Source: Pseudomonas sp. ERMR1:02
Lineage (GTDB): Bacteria; Pseudomonadota; Gammaproteobacteria; Pseudomonadales; Pseudomonadaceae
Direction of reading: 5' to 3'
Assembly (NCBI RefSeq): GCF_002277815.1
Contig: NZ_NKJI01000022.1
Span: 1 to 64,000, forward strand
Length of the DNA: 64,000 nt
The translations under genes were made by a program, and so were the position numbers. The notes below the pieces were generated by a model. The model searched no databases. It saw only the letters and a list, made by a program, of their open reading frames with translations, and was not told the DNA's origin. Shown here piece by piece: positions 19,031 through 27,655 of the stretch. Each line of letters opens with the position of its first letter. Position 1 is the stretch's first letter.

Positions 19031-19767
19031 TCATTGCACCGGCAAGAAATTCAGGAACAACAGGCTCTGCGCGTAATTCAGGCCGATCCTCCGGTAGCGC
19101 TCATCGAGCATCTGGGTCAGAAGGTCCAGCCGCGCGACGATCTTGCCGAACTCCACGGCAAAACTCAGGTTGCTGCCCTCCTCCGAGATTTCGTTGGAGA
19201 ACAGCATGGGCTGGCCTTCCTTGTTCTGCCGCTGGCTCAATATCCAGGTGGCGATTTCGATGTTGCGCGCCGCGTTGCTGACGAACGTCGGGTTGATCGC
19301 GTCCGTCATATAGAACTCCAGGCGATTGCCGTGGGCGGTGACCAGCATGCTGCCGATGGCATAAATGAACGCACCGATCCGGTCGCCAAGAAACTCTGGA
19401 CTCATGGCAAAACGAAGCGCCGCCAGGTCCTTTTTGCCGCCCAAGGTGGGTAACGGCTGTTGCTGTTCAATCGCCATGCGCACTTGCTTGCCAGCGGTAC
19501 GGGCGTCGAGGAAACCGGACTTTTTCAATTCGTCCGGGTTGCGCAGGTAGAGCTTACTCATCAGCAAATAGAGGCTGTCGAGGTTGTCGCGCATGGTCAG
19601 CGTGGCCATGCGGTCGACGCTGGTTTGCAGGAACTCCTGGGGTTTTGCGTCGCGCAACTGGGTGACCAAATCGTTTCCGGGCTGCTGGCTGCAACCGCTG
19701 GCACAAAGCAGTAACAGACCGGCTAACAGGTGAATTCGGGCAGGGTTAAGGGCAACACTCGAACCAT
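19031..19767 (-). CDS. Putative outer lipoprotein of unknown function (frameshift near 19741)
   Basis: About 245 residues. Restoring one C near 19741 joins a Met start to LLAGLLLLCASGC, a lipoprotein signal with Cys, then a helical domain (TLTMRDNLDSLYLLMSKLYL, later NAARNIEIATWILSQRQNKE). I do not recognise the family. A GTG at 19785 is an alternative start. The gene stands alone between REP elements. Confidence 0.6.
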
Positions 19768-19954
19768 AAGGGATTGGGCAGACACATTCCTGTGCGGCGG
19801 GATTCGCCGCAACGGCTATGGATAGAGCCGGTCATTTTGGAAAAGTGCAGTGTTGGCGGTGATCAATCGATCATCGGCATGGGAAAGGATCGACAAAGTG
19901 TAGTGTTTGAGGATTGGGTACAGCCGAAAAGGATTGGTCGACTGAAAGGTCGCT

Positions 19955-20049
19955 ATCGCGAGCAGGCTCACTCCTACAGTTGGATCGGGGACATCTGCAA
20001 GAAATTGGTCGGCTGTCAGGCCGCCTTCGCGGGCAAGCCTCGCTCCTAC
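19955..20049. repeat. Two REP copies in direct orientation
   Basis: Two single REP arms, atcgcgagcaggctcactcc and ttcgcgggcaagcctcgctc, point the same way, unlike the inverted pairs elsewhere. They sit inside the long gene-poor stretch before the aldo/keto reductase. Confidence 0.75.
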
Positions 20050-20059
20050 AAAAGCTGAT

Positions 20060-20460
20060 TGGCGTGCCCACGCTTTTCACCACTCAACAGGCCGAGCGTT
20101 AGCTCGCCTGCAGCTCTTGATCTTGATCCACCCGCCCCTCGGGAGGCTGAGTGGAGGTGTTCATCCGGGGATTGGCGCGCAGCGCCGTTCGACGCAGTCG
20201 AACACGCTGCATGTAGGTGCAGCGAAGCCAACCGGAGGGCAGTGTCCCCGGATGGATGCCGGAGCGAAGGAACGCCGAGCCCCAGCGAGGGGCCGGACGC
20301 CTGGGCGAGACCTTTTGGTTCCTTTTGGGGCGTTTGCCAAAAGGGACTCGACCGTCAGGGCGAAACCATAAGTGGCCGTTACCTCAGCAACGGATATGTA
20401 CACACCCCAAAAAACAGTTTGGTCGGCTATAAGGCCGCCAAGACGGAACCCGAGGGCTAT
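20060..20460. repeat. Probable dispersed Pseudomonas intergenic element, gene-free
   Basis: This is about 400 bases without a convincing gene although several frames stay open. It contains GC-rich inverted segments (gcagcgccgttcgacgcagt) and the distinctive block ttttggttccttttggggcg followed by ggccgttacctcagcaacgg. From memory, similar blocks recur in fluorescens-group genomes and are often mis-annotated as small ORFs; that recollection needs a database check. The strong nearly all-frame openness is typical of GC-rich non-coding DNA. Confidence 0.4.
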
Positions 20461-20499
20461 CCTGATGCCAACCACAATACTGAGTAAAGGGATTCAACC

Positions 20500-21321
20500 A
20501 TGCGAACTCTGCAACTGGCCGGCACCCAGGTGCCCGTCATCGGCCAAGGCACCTGGCAAATGGGCGAAGACCAATCCCGCCACAAAGAAGAAGTCGCAGC
20601 CTTACGCCAAGGCATCGAACTGGGCATGACCCTCATCGACACCGCCGAAATGTACGCCGAAGGCGGCGCCGAGGAAGTCGTGGCCCAAGCCATCGCCGGC
20701 CAGCGCGACGAGGTCTTCCTGGTCAGCAAGGTCTACCCGCACAACGCCAGCCGCCAAGGCATCCCCCAGGCCTGCGAACGCAGCCTGAAGCGGCTCGGTA
20801 CCGATCACATCGACCTGTACCTGCTGCACTGGCGCGGCCAATATCCGCTGGAAGAAACCGTCGAAGCCTTCGAACGCCTGCGCGAAACCGGCAAGATCGG
20901 CCGTTGGGGCGTGTCCAATTTCGACGTCGACGATTTGCAGGAACTGAGCACCCCGGCCTGCGCCACCAATCAGGTGCTCTACAACCTGGAGGAACGGGGG
21001 ATAGAATTTGATTTGCTGCCCTGGTGCCAGCAACACATGATGCCCGTTATGGCCTACTGCCCAATCGGCCAGGGTGGGCAGATGCTGGTCAATGCCACGC
21101 TAAAGCAGGTGGCCGCACGCCATGGCGTGACGCCTGCGCAGGTATCGCTGGCCTGGCTGCTGCGCCACAATGGTGTGATCGCCATCCCCAAAGCGGTTCT
21201 TCCTGCGCATGTGCGACTTAACGCCCAAGCCGCCGGATTGCAGCTTGAAGCCGGGGATCTGGAGGCGCTGGACCAAGCGTTTCACGCGCCCAAACGCAAG
21301 CAGCGGTTGGCCATGGTCTGA
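20500..21321 (+). CDS. Aldo/keto reductase
   Basis: A 273-residue intact (alpha/beta)8 NADPH-dependent oxidoreductase. The catalytic tetrad is visible: Asp in LIDTAEMYAEGG, Tyr in the same segment, Lys in LVSKVYPHNAS and His in LYLLHWRGQYPLEE. The C-terminal phosphate-binding segment is IPKAVLPAHVRLNAQAAGL. It resembles E. coli YeaE-type methylglyoxal/aldehyde reductases, with physiological substrate unknown. It lies 27 bp before the DUF1810 gene, with which it may be co-transcribed. Confidence 0.9.
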   Translation: MRTLQLAGTQVPVIGQGTWQMGEDQSRHKEEVAALRQGIELGMTLIDTAEMYAEGGAEEVVAQAIAGQRDEVFLVSKVYPHNASRQGIPQACERSLKRLGTDHIDLYLLHWRGQYPLEETVEAFERLRETGKIGRWGVSNFDVDDLQELSTPACATNQVLYNLEERGIEFDLLPWCQQHMMPVMAYCPIGQGGQMLVNATLKQVAARHGVTPAQVSLAWLLRHNGVIAIPKAVLPAHVRLNAQAAGLQLEAGDLEALDQAFHAPKRKQRLAMV

Positions 21322-21348
21322 GCCATCACGCTGTCAGAGGGCTTCGTC

Positions 21349-21819
21349 ATGAGAAGCACCGATCAACCGGACGCCTTTAACCTGCAACGCTTTATCCAGG
21401 CGCAAGACGCGGTGTTCGACCGTGTTCAGGCCGAACTCAATGCCGGCCACAAGCGCAGTCACTGGATGTGGTTCGTCTTTCCACAGTTCGCCGGGCTGGG
21501 TGACAGCGAAATGTCCCGACGGTACGCGATCCGCACCCGCGAAGAAGCACAGGCCTACCTTGAGCACCCCTTGTTGGGTGCCCGGTTGCGCACCTGCACC
21601 CAGGAAGTGCTGAACACCCAGCAGCGTTCGGTGGCGGCGATTTTCGGCCATCCGGACGACCTGAAATTTCATTCATCGATGACCCTGTTCGCCCAGGTCG
21701 CCTCGGACGACAGTCCATTTCATCAAGCCCTGAACCGGTATTTTCACGGCATTCTGGACGACTGGACGTTGTCGCTGCTGGACTCAAAACAAGCCCAGTT
21801 GCCCCCCAATCAGCGTTGA
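21349..21819 (+). CDS. DUF1810 family protein
   Basis: A 156-residue protein with the DUF1810 core: FNLQRFIQAQDAVFDRVQAE, then HWMWFVFPQFAGLG, and a C-terminal HQALNRYFHGILDDWTLSLL. The family is mainly helical with no established role. Its 3' end overlaps the 3' end of the convergent polB gene by 36 bp. Confidence 0.87.
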   Translation: MRSTDQPDAFNLQRFIQAQDAVFDRVQAELNAGHKRSHWMWFVFPQFAGLGDSEMSRRYAIRTREEAQAYLEHPLLGARLRTCTQEVLNTQQRSVAAIFGHPDDLKFHSSMTLFAQVASDDSPFHQALNRYFHGILDDWTLSLLDSKQAQLPPNQR

Positions 21820-24142
21820 GAAGTCGTCATCGACAAACGGCAGGATCGCATCCGCCACCGGTTGCAGTTGCTTGGTGATGTAGTGATCGTAATCGATGGT
21901 GCGCTACGGGTTTCCAGCGGCTCGGGGCCGGCGACGCTGATCACGTAGCTGATCCAGCCACCGTTCTGGTACTGCCGCGGACGGCCCTGCCGGTCGTTGT
22001 AATCGTCGGCGATGCGCGCCGCCCGCACATGAGGCGGGACGTTGCGCTGGTAGTCGTCGAGCGTGCGGCGAAGGCGCTTGCGGTAAATCAGGCGCTCGTC
22101 GAATTCGCCGGCCAGGGTCTTGGCCACGTAGTCGCGCACGTAGTCTTGATAAGGCTTGCGCTGGAAGATTCGCAGGTACAGCTCCTGCTGGAATTGCCGG
22201 GCCAGTGGCGACCAGTCGGTACGCACGGTTTCCAGGCCTTTGTAGATCATCTCGTCAGTGCCATCGGCGCGAGTGACCAGCCCCGCATAACGCTTCTTGC
22301 TGCCCTCCTCCGCACCGCGAATGGTCGGCATCAGGAAACGCTTGTAGTGAGTTTCGTACTGCAACTCCAAGGCACTCTCCAGCCCATACTCTTGACGCAC
22401 GTGCTCGCGCCACCACTGGTTGACGTGATCCACCAAAGCTTTGCCGATCTGCGCGGCTTCCTGTTGGCCGTGGCGCGACGCAGCCAGACGAAGGTCGAGT
22501 CGGTGTCGCCATAAATCACTGTGTGTCCCTGAGCCTCGATCAACTGGCGGGTGCGCAGCATGATTTCATGGCCGCGCAAGGTAATGGACGACGCCAGACG
22601 CGTATCGAAAAAACGGCAGCCGCTGGAGCCGAGGACACCGTAGAACGCGTTCATGATGATCTTCAGTGCCTGGGACAGCGGCGCATTGTGCTCGCGCTTG
22701 GCGGTTTCCCGGCCTTCGGCGACCCGGGCAACGATGGAGGGCAGGCAATGCCGGGTGCGGGAAAACCGTGCCCCGCGAAAGCCCGGCACCGAGTCGGCGT
22801 TGTCTGGATGCCTGAGACCTTCGATCAGGCCCACCGGGTCGATGAGGAACGTGCGGATGATCGAGGGGTAGAGGCTCTTGTAGTCGAACACCAGCACCGA
22901 TTCGTACAGCCCCGGTTGCGAATCCATGACAAAACCGCCAGGGCTGGCTTGCGGCGGACGCCCGCCGAGGTTTGGCGCGACGAAACCCTGACGATGCATT
23001 AACGGCATGTAGAGGTGAGTGAACGCCGCCACCGAACCGCCCATGCGATCGGCCGGCAGACCGGTGACACTGGCCCGCTCAAGTAAAAAAGTCAGCAACT
23101 GGGTCTGGGCGAAGATCCGCGTGACCAGCTCACAGTCCTTGAGGTTGTACTTGGCCAGCGCCGGTTTGTCCTCGGCGAACATACGGTTGATTTCGTCCAT
23201 GCGCTGGTAGGGTTGTCGATGGACTTGCCCTCGCCGAGCAGGGTTTGCGCGACGTTTTCCAGGCTGAACGAGGGAAGCTCCAGGTCGCCGAACGCAGGGC
23301 TTCGATGCCGTCGATGATCAGCCGGCCGGCGGCGGATGCAAAGTAATGGTTGCCGTTACCATGTTCACGCCACTGCATTTCCTCACCGCCACGCCCCAGT
23401 TTCAACGGCACGCCCAGGCGCCGGGCGTGTTCGTGCAACACCCGCAGGTCGAACTGCACAACGTTCCAGCCGATGAGCGCGTCGGGGTCATGCCGGGCGA
23501 ACCAGTCGTTGAGTTTTTTCAGCAGCAGGGTTCGCGACTCGCAGTATTCGAGCTGGAAATCCACCTGGCTGTCGTCGCCATTAGGCGGCCCGAGCATATA
23601 CACCTGACGCTCGCCGCAGCCTTCGAGCGCGATGGAGTACAAATCGCCCTGGGCAGTGGTTTCGATGTCCAGCGACACCAGTCTTAGGTTCGGCCGATAG
23701 TCAGGGTCGGGTTTCATCTGCGCGTCGAGCAACAGCCCTCGGCACCCGGCGTGCCGCCAAAACGCACCGGCGCGGTGATGAAGCGCTCCATCATGTAGCG
23801 TTCCGGCGGGCGCACGTCGGCTTCGTACACTTCGACACCGGCCCGGCGCAGCGCGCTCTCAAGACGCATCAACTGGCCGTGCTGCCGGCAATACAGACCG
23901 AGCACCGGGCGGTGCTCGAAATCCTCAAGGGCCAGGGTGCGCAGCTCGACGTTTTTTTCGTCGTGCAACAGCGTCTCGGCCTGCTCGCGCTGACAGGCCG
24001 GAATGAACGCCACCGACGGCTGATGAGGCAGGCGAATGCGCCGGGGACCGCTGTCGGTCGCCAGCCAGAACTCGACTTCCGTACCCGCCGGGGTATCGCG
24101 CCAATGCCGGGTCAGGACGAAGCCCTGGGGTAAATCCACCAC
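21784..24142 (-). CDS. polB: DNA polymerase II, family B (five frameshifts)
   Basis: 787 residues after repair, close to the 783 of E. coli Pol II. The exonuclease domain holds VSLDIETT (ExoI) and GWNVVQFDL (ExoII). The polymerase domain holds FDYKSLYPSII (motif A), KIIMNAFYGVLGSSGCRFFD (motif B) and VIYGDTDSTFVWL (motif C). Frame is lost near 23737, 23272, 23213, 22482 and 21902, each time at a C or G run that is one base short. The stop is TGA at 21784-21786 after IGGQLGLF. Tandem GTG starts at 24142/24139. The enzyme is an SOS-induced repair polymerase that restarts stalled forks; no LexA box was verified here. Confidence 0.92.
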
Positions 24143-24211
24143 TGCAAACCTCGGATTTGATTCAGGCTGTTGATTCTACGCGTGATCCCATAGAGATAGA
24201 GTCGAACCTCT

Positions 24212-24287
24212 AAAAGATCGCAGCCTTCGGCAGCTCCTACAGGGGTATGCGTTCTACTGTAGGAGCTGCCGAAGGCTGCGATCTTTT
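24212..24287. repeat. REP-like pair, GTAGGAGCTGCCGAAGGCTGCGAT type
   Basis: Inverted arms aaaagatcgcagccttcggc and its complement flank a 20-bp spacer. This is a different palindrome family from the GAGCGAGC type and recurs as a single copy near 36274. Confidence 0.88.
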
Positions 24288-24409
24288 GAGGGTTAAGCAA
24301 GAAAACCGCCGAATGGCGTTTTTTGCGTGTTATCTGCCGCTTTCGCCCTTGCCCTGCGCGCTTGGGTCTACGATCCTTCAAGGACAACGACAATACCCGG
24401 GAAACCGCC

Positions 24410-24850
24410 ATGAAAACCGTCGCGCAACTGCTCAAGCTCAAAGATCAGAAAAACCAGGAAGTGCACCAGATCAAACCTGATCATATGGTGCTCGAAGCGC
24501 TGATGAAGATGGCCGAAAAGAACGTCGGCGCCTTGCTGGTGGTGGAGAATGACGAGGTAGTGGGCATCATCAGCGAACGCGATTACGCGCGCAAACTGGT
24601 GCTGCATGGCCTTTCTTCCGTGGGTACACCAGTGAGCAAAATCATGGTGTCGCCGGTGATCACCGTGGATACCCATCAAACCGTCGATACCTGCCTTGGC
24701 ATCATGTCCGACAGGCGCCTGCGTCACCTGCCGGTGGTGGAAGACGGCAAGTTGATCGGCTTGTTGTCGATCGGTGACCTGGTCAAGGAAGCCATCGCCG
24801 AACAGGCCGAGCTGATTCGCCAGTTGGAGCAGTACATTCGCGGGGAGTAA
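24410..24850 (+). CDS. Tandem CBS-domain protein
   Basis: A 146-residue intact protein made of two CBS motifs, residues ~10-70 (MVLEALMKMAEKNVGALLVV, then VVGIISERDYARKL) and ~75-135 (TVDTCLGIMSDRRLRHLPVV, then LIGLLSIGDLVKEAI). Stand-alone CBS pairs bind adenine nucleotides and sense energy charge; the partner protein is unknown. A REP pair follows its stop. Confidence 0.88.
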   Translation: MKTVAQLLKLKDQKNQEVHQIKPDHMVLEALMKMAEKNVGALLVVENDEVVGIISERDYARKLVLHGLSSVGTPVSKIMVSPVITVDTHQTVDTCLGIMSDRRLRHLPVVEDGKLIGLLSIGDLVKEAIAEQAELIRQLEQYIRGE

Positions 24851-24865
24851 CTCCAAGTCCTCCCT

Positions 24866-24955
24866 TGTAGGAGCCGGCTTGCTGGCGAAGGCGGTGTATC
24901 AGTCGACACATGTATTGACTGATACACCGCCTTCGCCAGCAAGCCGGCTCCTACA
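24866..24955. repeat. REP pair, GTAGGAGCCGGC type, near-perfect long hairpin
   Basis: The arms and the spacer (gcggtgtatcag / ctgatacaccgc) pair almost end to end, giving a stem of roughly 40 bp. Confidence 0.9.
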
Positions 24956-24996
24956 GGGTTTGGGGTGTTCCGCCGGGACAGTGCCATTTTGGGTGT

Positions 24997-25620
24997 TCAG
25001 GCGGGCCAATGCCGGGCAAAGACCGGTGCCAGTGTCGGATGTCGGTCGATGCGTTCCAGCCAAGCGGAAAAGCCCGGTCGGGTGCGGCGCAAATGCTCCC
25101 GGCTCCCCGCCCACCGCGTGATCACCGCCGCCAGAACGTCCAGCGCGCCTGGTGTCTCGTCATCCAGATACAGCTCTGCCGAAAACTGATCGGCAAACAC
25201 TTCCCAACTCCAATGCAGCCGCGCTCGGCTGCCGGCCATGAGGTTTTGCCGCGAAGCTTCATCCCCTTCGGCCAGCCAGCGTTCCGGGTAATCGATGACG
25301 CCAATGGCGCTGTAACAATTGCTGACGATATAGACCAGGCCGCGTATGGCCTGGTCGCGGTCGGCAGGGTTGTCCGGCAGCAGGTTCGACTCGGGAAACG
25401 TCAGCCCGAGGTGAATCAGGATTGCCGCGCTCTCGGTCAGGATGCTGCCGTCAGGCAATTGCAGCGTCGGGATCTGCTTGAGTGGATTGAGCTTGTGTAA
25501 ATCCTGAGCCGCTTCGGCAGACGCCTCGACATCGATGAAGCGAAAGGGAACCGCGCACAGCACAAGTGCAGCCTCAATCGCCGCGGCGCCAGAGTTTTGA
25601 TAACCGTAAAGCTGGTACAT
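24997..25620 (-). CDS. Glutathione S-transferase
   Basis: A 207-residue cytosolic GST. The N-terminal thioredoxin-like domain is YQLYGYQNSGAAAIEAALVL, with NPLKQIPTLQLPDGSILTES as the glutathione-contact cis-Pro and TES region, and a helical C-terminal domain follows. The start after GGAGG at 25620 is clear. The substrate is unknown. The gene stands alone. Confidence 0.87.
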   Translation of the reverse strand: MYQLYGYQNSGAAAIEAALVLCAVPFRFIDVEASAEAAQDLHKLNPLKQIPTLQLPDGSILTESAAILIHLGLTFPESNLLPDNPADRDQAIRGLVYIVSNCYSAIGVIDYPERWLAEGDEASRQNLMAGSRARLHWSWEVFADQFSAELYLDDETPGALDVLAAVITRWAGSREHLRRTRPGFSAWLERIDRHPTLAPVFARHWPA

Positions 25621-25838
25621 GCACACCTCCTTGCTGACTGCGCAGCTAACCAGTGTAGAAGCAGCCACCGACCGCGCCTTGGCGATCCGACGACCGCATC
25701 ATTACGCTCACTATGCGTAGGCCACGCGCCCTATCAATGCCGTCGATGTTCACAATCACGTCAATGAAGTTCTCTTAAAAATCCTGCGGCGTAACATCTG
25801 CTCCATACCAACTGATAACACCCCCGGAGCACATGATC

Positions 25839-26243
25839 ATGAAACGCCAAACCATCCTCAGCATCGCTTTCTCGGTTTTCGCAGTTAACGCTTTCGCCGC
25901 TACCTCTGCTCAACCAGTAGTCGCTGAAGGCGGCTCGGATCGTCTGATCGAAAGCCGTGTGGCTGAAGGTGGTTCGGATCGTCTGATCCAGAATCGTGTG
26001 GCTGAAGGCGGTTCTGATCGCCTGCTCGAAAAACGCGCTGTTGCTGCTGATGGTTCTGATCACCTGCAAGGCAACACCGTTGCTGCCGATGGTTCTGACC
26101 ACCTGAAAGGCAACACCGTTGCATCTGATGGTTCTGACCACCTGCAAGGCAACACCGTCGCTGCCGATGGCTCCGACCACCTGCAAGGCAACACCGTCGC
26201 TGCCGATGGCTCCGACCACCTGCACGGCAACACCGTCGCATAA
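25839..26243 (+). CDS. Secreted protein of eight 13-residue tandem repeats
   Basis: A 134-residue protein with a signal peptide (KRQTILSIAFSVFAVNAFAA) and then almost nothing but repeats: three copies of VAEGGSDRLIxxR and five copies of VAADGSDHLQGNT, ending VA. Each unit has an Asp/Glu-Gly-Ser-Asp core, which could form calcium-binding or amyloid-like turns; that is inference. GGAG nine bases before the 25839 ATG supports this start over 25833. It is monocistronic with a shared terminator after it. I do not know a function for this family. Confidence 0.75.
   Translation: MKRQTILSIAFSVFAVNAFAATSAQPVVAEGGSDRLIESRVAEGGSDRLIQNRVAEGGSDRLLEKRAVAADGSDHLQGNTVAADGSDHLKGNTVASDGSDHLQGNTVAADGSDHLQGNTVAADGSDHLHGNTVA
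25920..26234 (+). repeat. Eight in-frame 39-bp tandem repeats
   Basis: Repeats start at 25920, 25959, 25998, 26040, 26079, 26118, 26157 and 26196; one extra codon separates copies 3 and 4. Copies 7 and 8 differ by one base. The first three form one sequence class and the last five another, which points to separate expansions. The array lies inside the secreted repeat protein. Confidence 0.92.
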
Positions 26244-26270
26244 ACAAATCGCTTTAGCGCAGCACCCAAC

Positions 26271-26301
26271 AAAAAGCCCGGCCTGATCAGCCGGGCTTTT
26301 T
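26271..26301. terminator. Bidirectional terminator between the repeat protein and the DUF1615 gene
   Basis: AAAAAGCCCGGC / GCCGGGCTTTTT with a seven-base loop works for both convergent genes, with T runs on each strand. Confidence 0.9.
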
Positions 26302-26321
26302 CATGCTTGATTCAGGTCCGT

Positions 26322-27407
26322 TCAACGCGCCATGCAGCGCTGATAACGCTCATCGACCCGTTTGGCAAACCACGCTGTGGTGAGTTTTCGGGTGATTTTC
26401 GGGCTTTGCAGCACGATCCCCGGCAGCACCGCACGGGGCAGTGGCCGGCCTTCAGCCTGTTCGGCCAGGGCGAAGACCCGCTCATAGAGCCTGGTGTTCT
26501 CGAAACCCAGCGTATTGCCCTCCTCCAATTGATCCCTGATCGTCGAGTTGCGCATCTCCAATTGCTTGCCAAGGGTGCGCACGGCCAGTTCCGTGGTGCC
26601 AGGCATGATCGAGTCATAGCGGACCAGATCGCCATCCAGCGCCAACGCAATGCCCGAGGCCCGGCTCACGGCGTTCTGGAACGCGGCATTGCGACTGGCG
26701 TACCAACCGGCATTGAAATCGGCGAAGCGATACAGCGGTTGTTGGTAGCTCACCGGATATCCCAGCAAGTGCGCGATGCCGAAGTACATGCCGCCGCGGC
26801 GGGTAAAGACTTCATGGCGGATCGAACCCTCCACCGGGTAGGGATAGTTCTTCGCCTGTTTCTGCGCAAAGTCGATGCTGACCTGCATCGGCCCCCCGGT
26901 GTGCACCGGGTTGAAGCCTGCAAATAACGTCTGGCCCATGGGCACCATGCCGATGAAGTCGTCGAAAATCGCGCTCAGTTCCTTTTCGCTGCGTGCCGCA
27001 TTCAGCCGGTCGCTGTAGCTTTTGCCATTGGGTGAGCGAACCTGCAATGCACCGCTGACCAACAGGCCGGGGATGTGCGCCTTGGCTGCGCGCCGGTCGA
27101 TTTCGTCACGGGCGATCTTGCCCAGGCCCGGCACGGAGGGATCTGCCTGAAAGGTCGACTCCTGCTCGGTGACGGCCAGTACCGAACAGAGATTTTGCGT
27201 GGTTGGCGCAATCTTCTGCGCGGCAAACGCGGCATAGATGTCCGTGGCCCAGCCCTGGCGGTCGACGGCTTTGGCCGGCAGCAGGCGCACGATTTCGGCC
27301 TTGACCTCGGCGGGCGTGCGCGCCGGTGGTTCACGGGTCCGTTGGCTGCTGCAACCGGCCAGCACCAGCAAGGCGGCAATGCTCATGATTAATGGGTGGG
27401 TTGGCAT
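26322..27407 (-). CDS. DUF1615 domain lipoprotein
   Basis: A 361-residue protein with a lipobox (IAALLVLAGC) and a long DUF1615 domain (GWATDIYAAFAAQKIAPTTQ, VTEQESTFQADPSVPGLGKI, then GGMYFGIAHLLGYPVSYQQP). The EQESTFQ segment resembles a lysozyme-like active-site glutamate, so a peptidoglycan-acting role is possible but unproven. GGAGCAAC before the ATG at 27407 supports the start. The protein is probably outer-membrane anchored. Confidence 0.82.
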   Translation of the reverse strand: MPTHPLIMSIAALLVLAGCSSQRTREPPARTPAEVKAEIVRLLPAKAVDRQGWATDIYAAFAAQKIAPTTQNLCSVLAVTEQESTFQADPSVPGLGKIARDEIDRRAAKAHIPGLLVSGALQVRSPNGKSYSDRLNAARSEKELSAIFDDFIGMVPMGQTLFAGFNPVHTGGPMQVSIDFAQKQAKNYPYPVEGSIRHEVFTRRGGMYFGIAHLLGYPVSYQQPLYRFADFNAGWYASRNAAFQNAVSRASGIALALDGDLVRYDSIMPGTTELAVRTLGKQLEMRNSTIRDQLEEGNTLGFENTRLYERVFALAEQAEGRPLPRAVLPGIVLQSPKITRKLTTAWFAKRVDERYQRCMAR

Positions 27408-27475
27408 GTTGCTCCTGGTCATTCGATGCGCCGAATCAACCATACGGCCGATGGCATGACGCTGGCTATGACTGT

Positions 27476-27576
27476 CTGTAGGAGCGAGCTCGCTCGCGAT
27501 GGGCGTCAACGATAACGCGCCCTCCCTGACTGGGCGCGGCGCTTTCAATTGCATCGCGAGCAAGCTCGCTCCTACG
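27476..27576. repeat. REP pair, GTAGGAGCGAGC type
   Basis: Inverted arms flank a spacer with aacgataacgcg. It separates the divergent DUF1615 and monooxygenase genes, an unusual place because promoters are expected here. Confidence 0.88.
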
Positions 27577-27655
27577 GGGTTTGCCCTTGGGCAAACAGCC
27601 TGGCTGCCCGGCATGTTTGGACCATACTTGATCCACTCAACAAGGAGGAAGGCTC

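Noticed and set aside
20117-20432. Small ORFs in the gene-free element (for example 20217-20432)
   Set aside because: They overlap each other in several frames, lack ribosome sites and have Arg/Gly/Pro-rich compositions typical of translated GC-rich repeats.
21784-24142. polB as a decaying pseudogene
   Set aside because: All five breaks are one-base losses in homopolymers and every catalytic motif is kept, including KIIMNAFYGV and YGDTDST. Decay would also give substitutions and stop codons elsewhere.
24300-24327. Terminator-like AAAACCGCC-GAAT-GGCGTTTTTT before the CBS gene
   Set aside because: The stem is only four base pairs and no gene in the right orientation ends close by.
25920-26234. 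Regular 39-bp repeats as a CRISPR array
   Set aside because: The units are contiguous, in frame, with no unique spacers, and lie in a coding sequence with a signal peptide. No cas genes are near.
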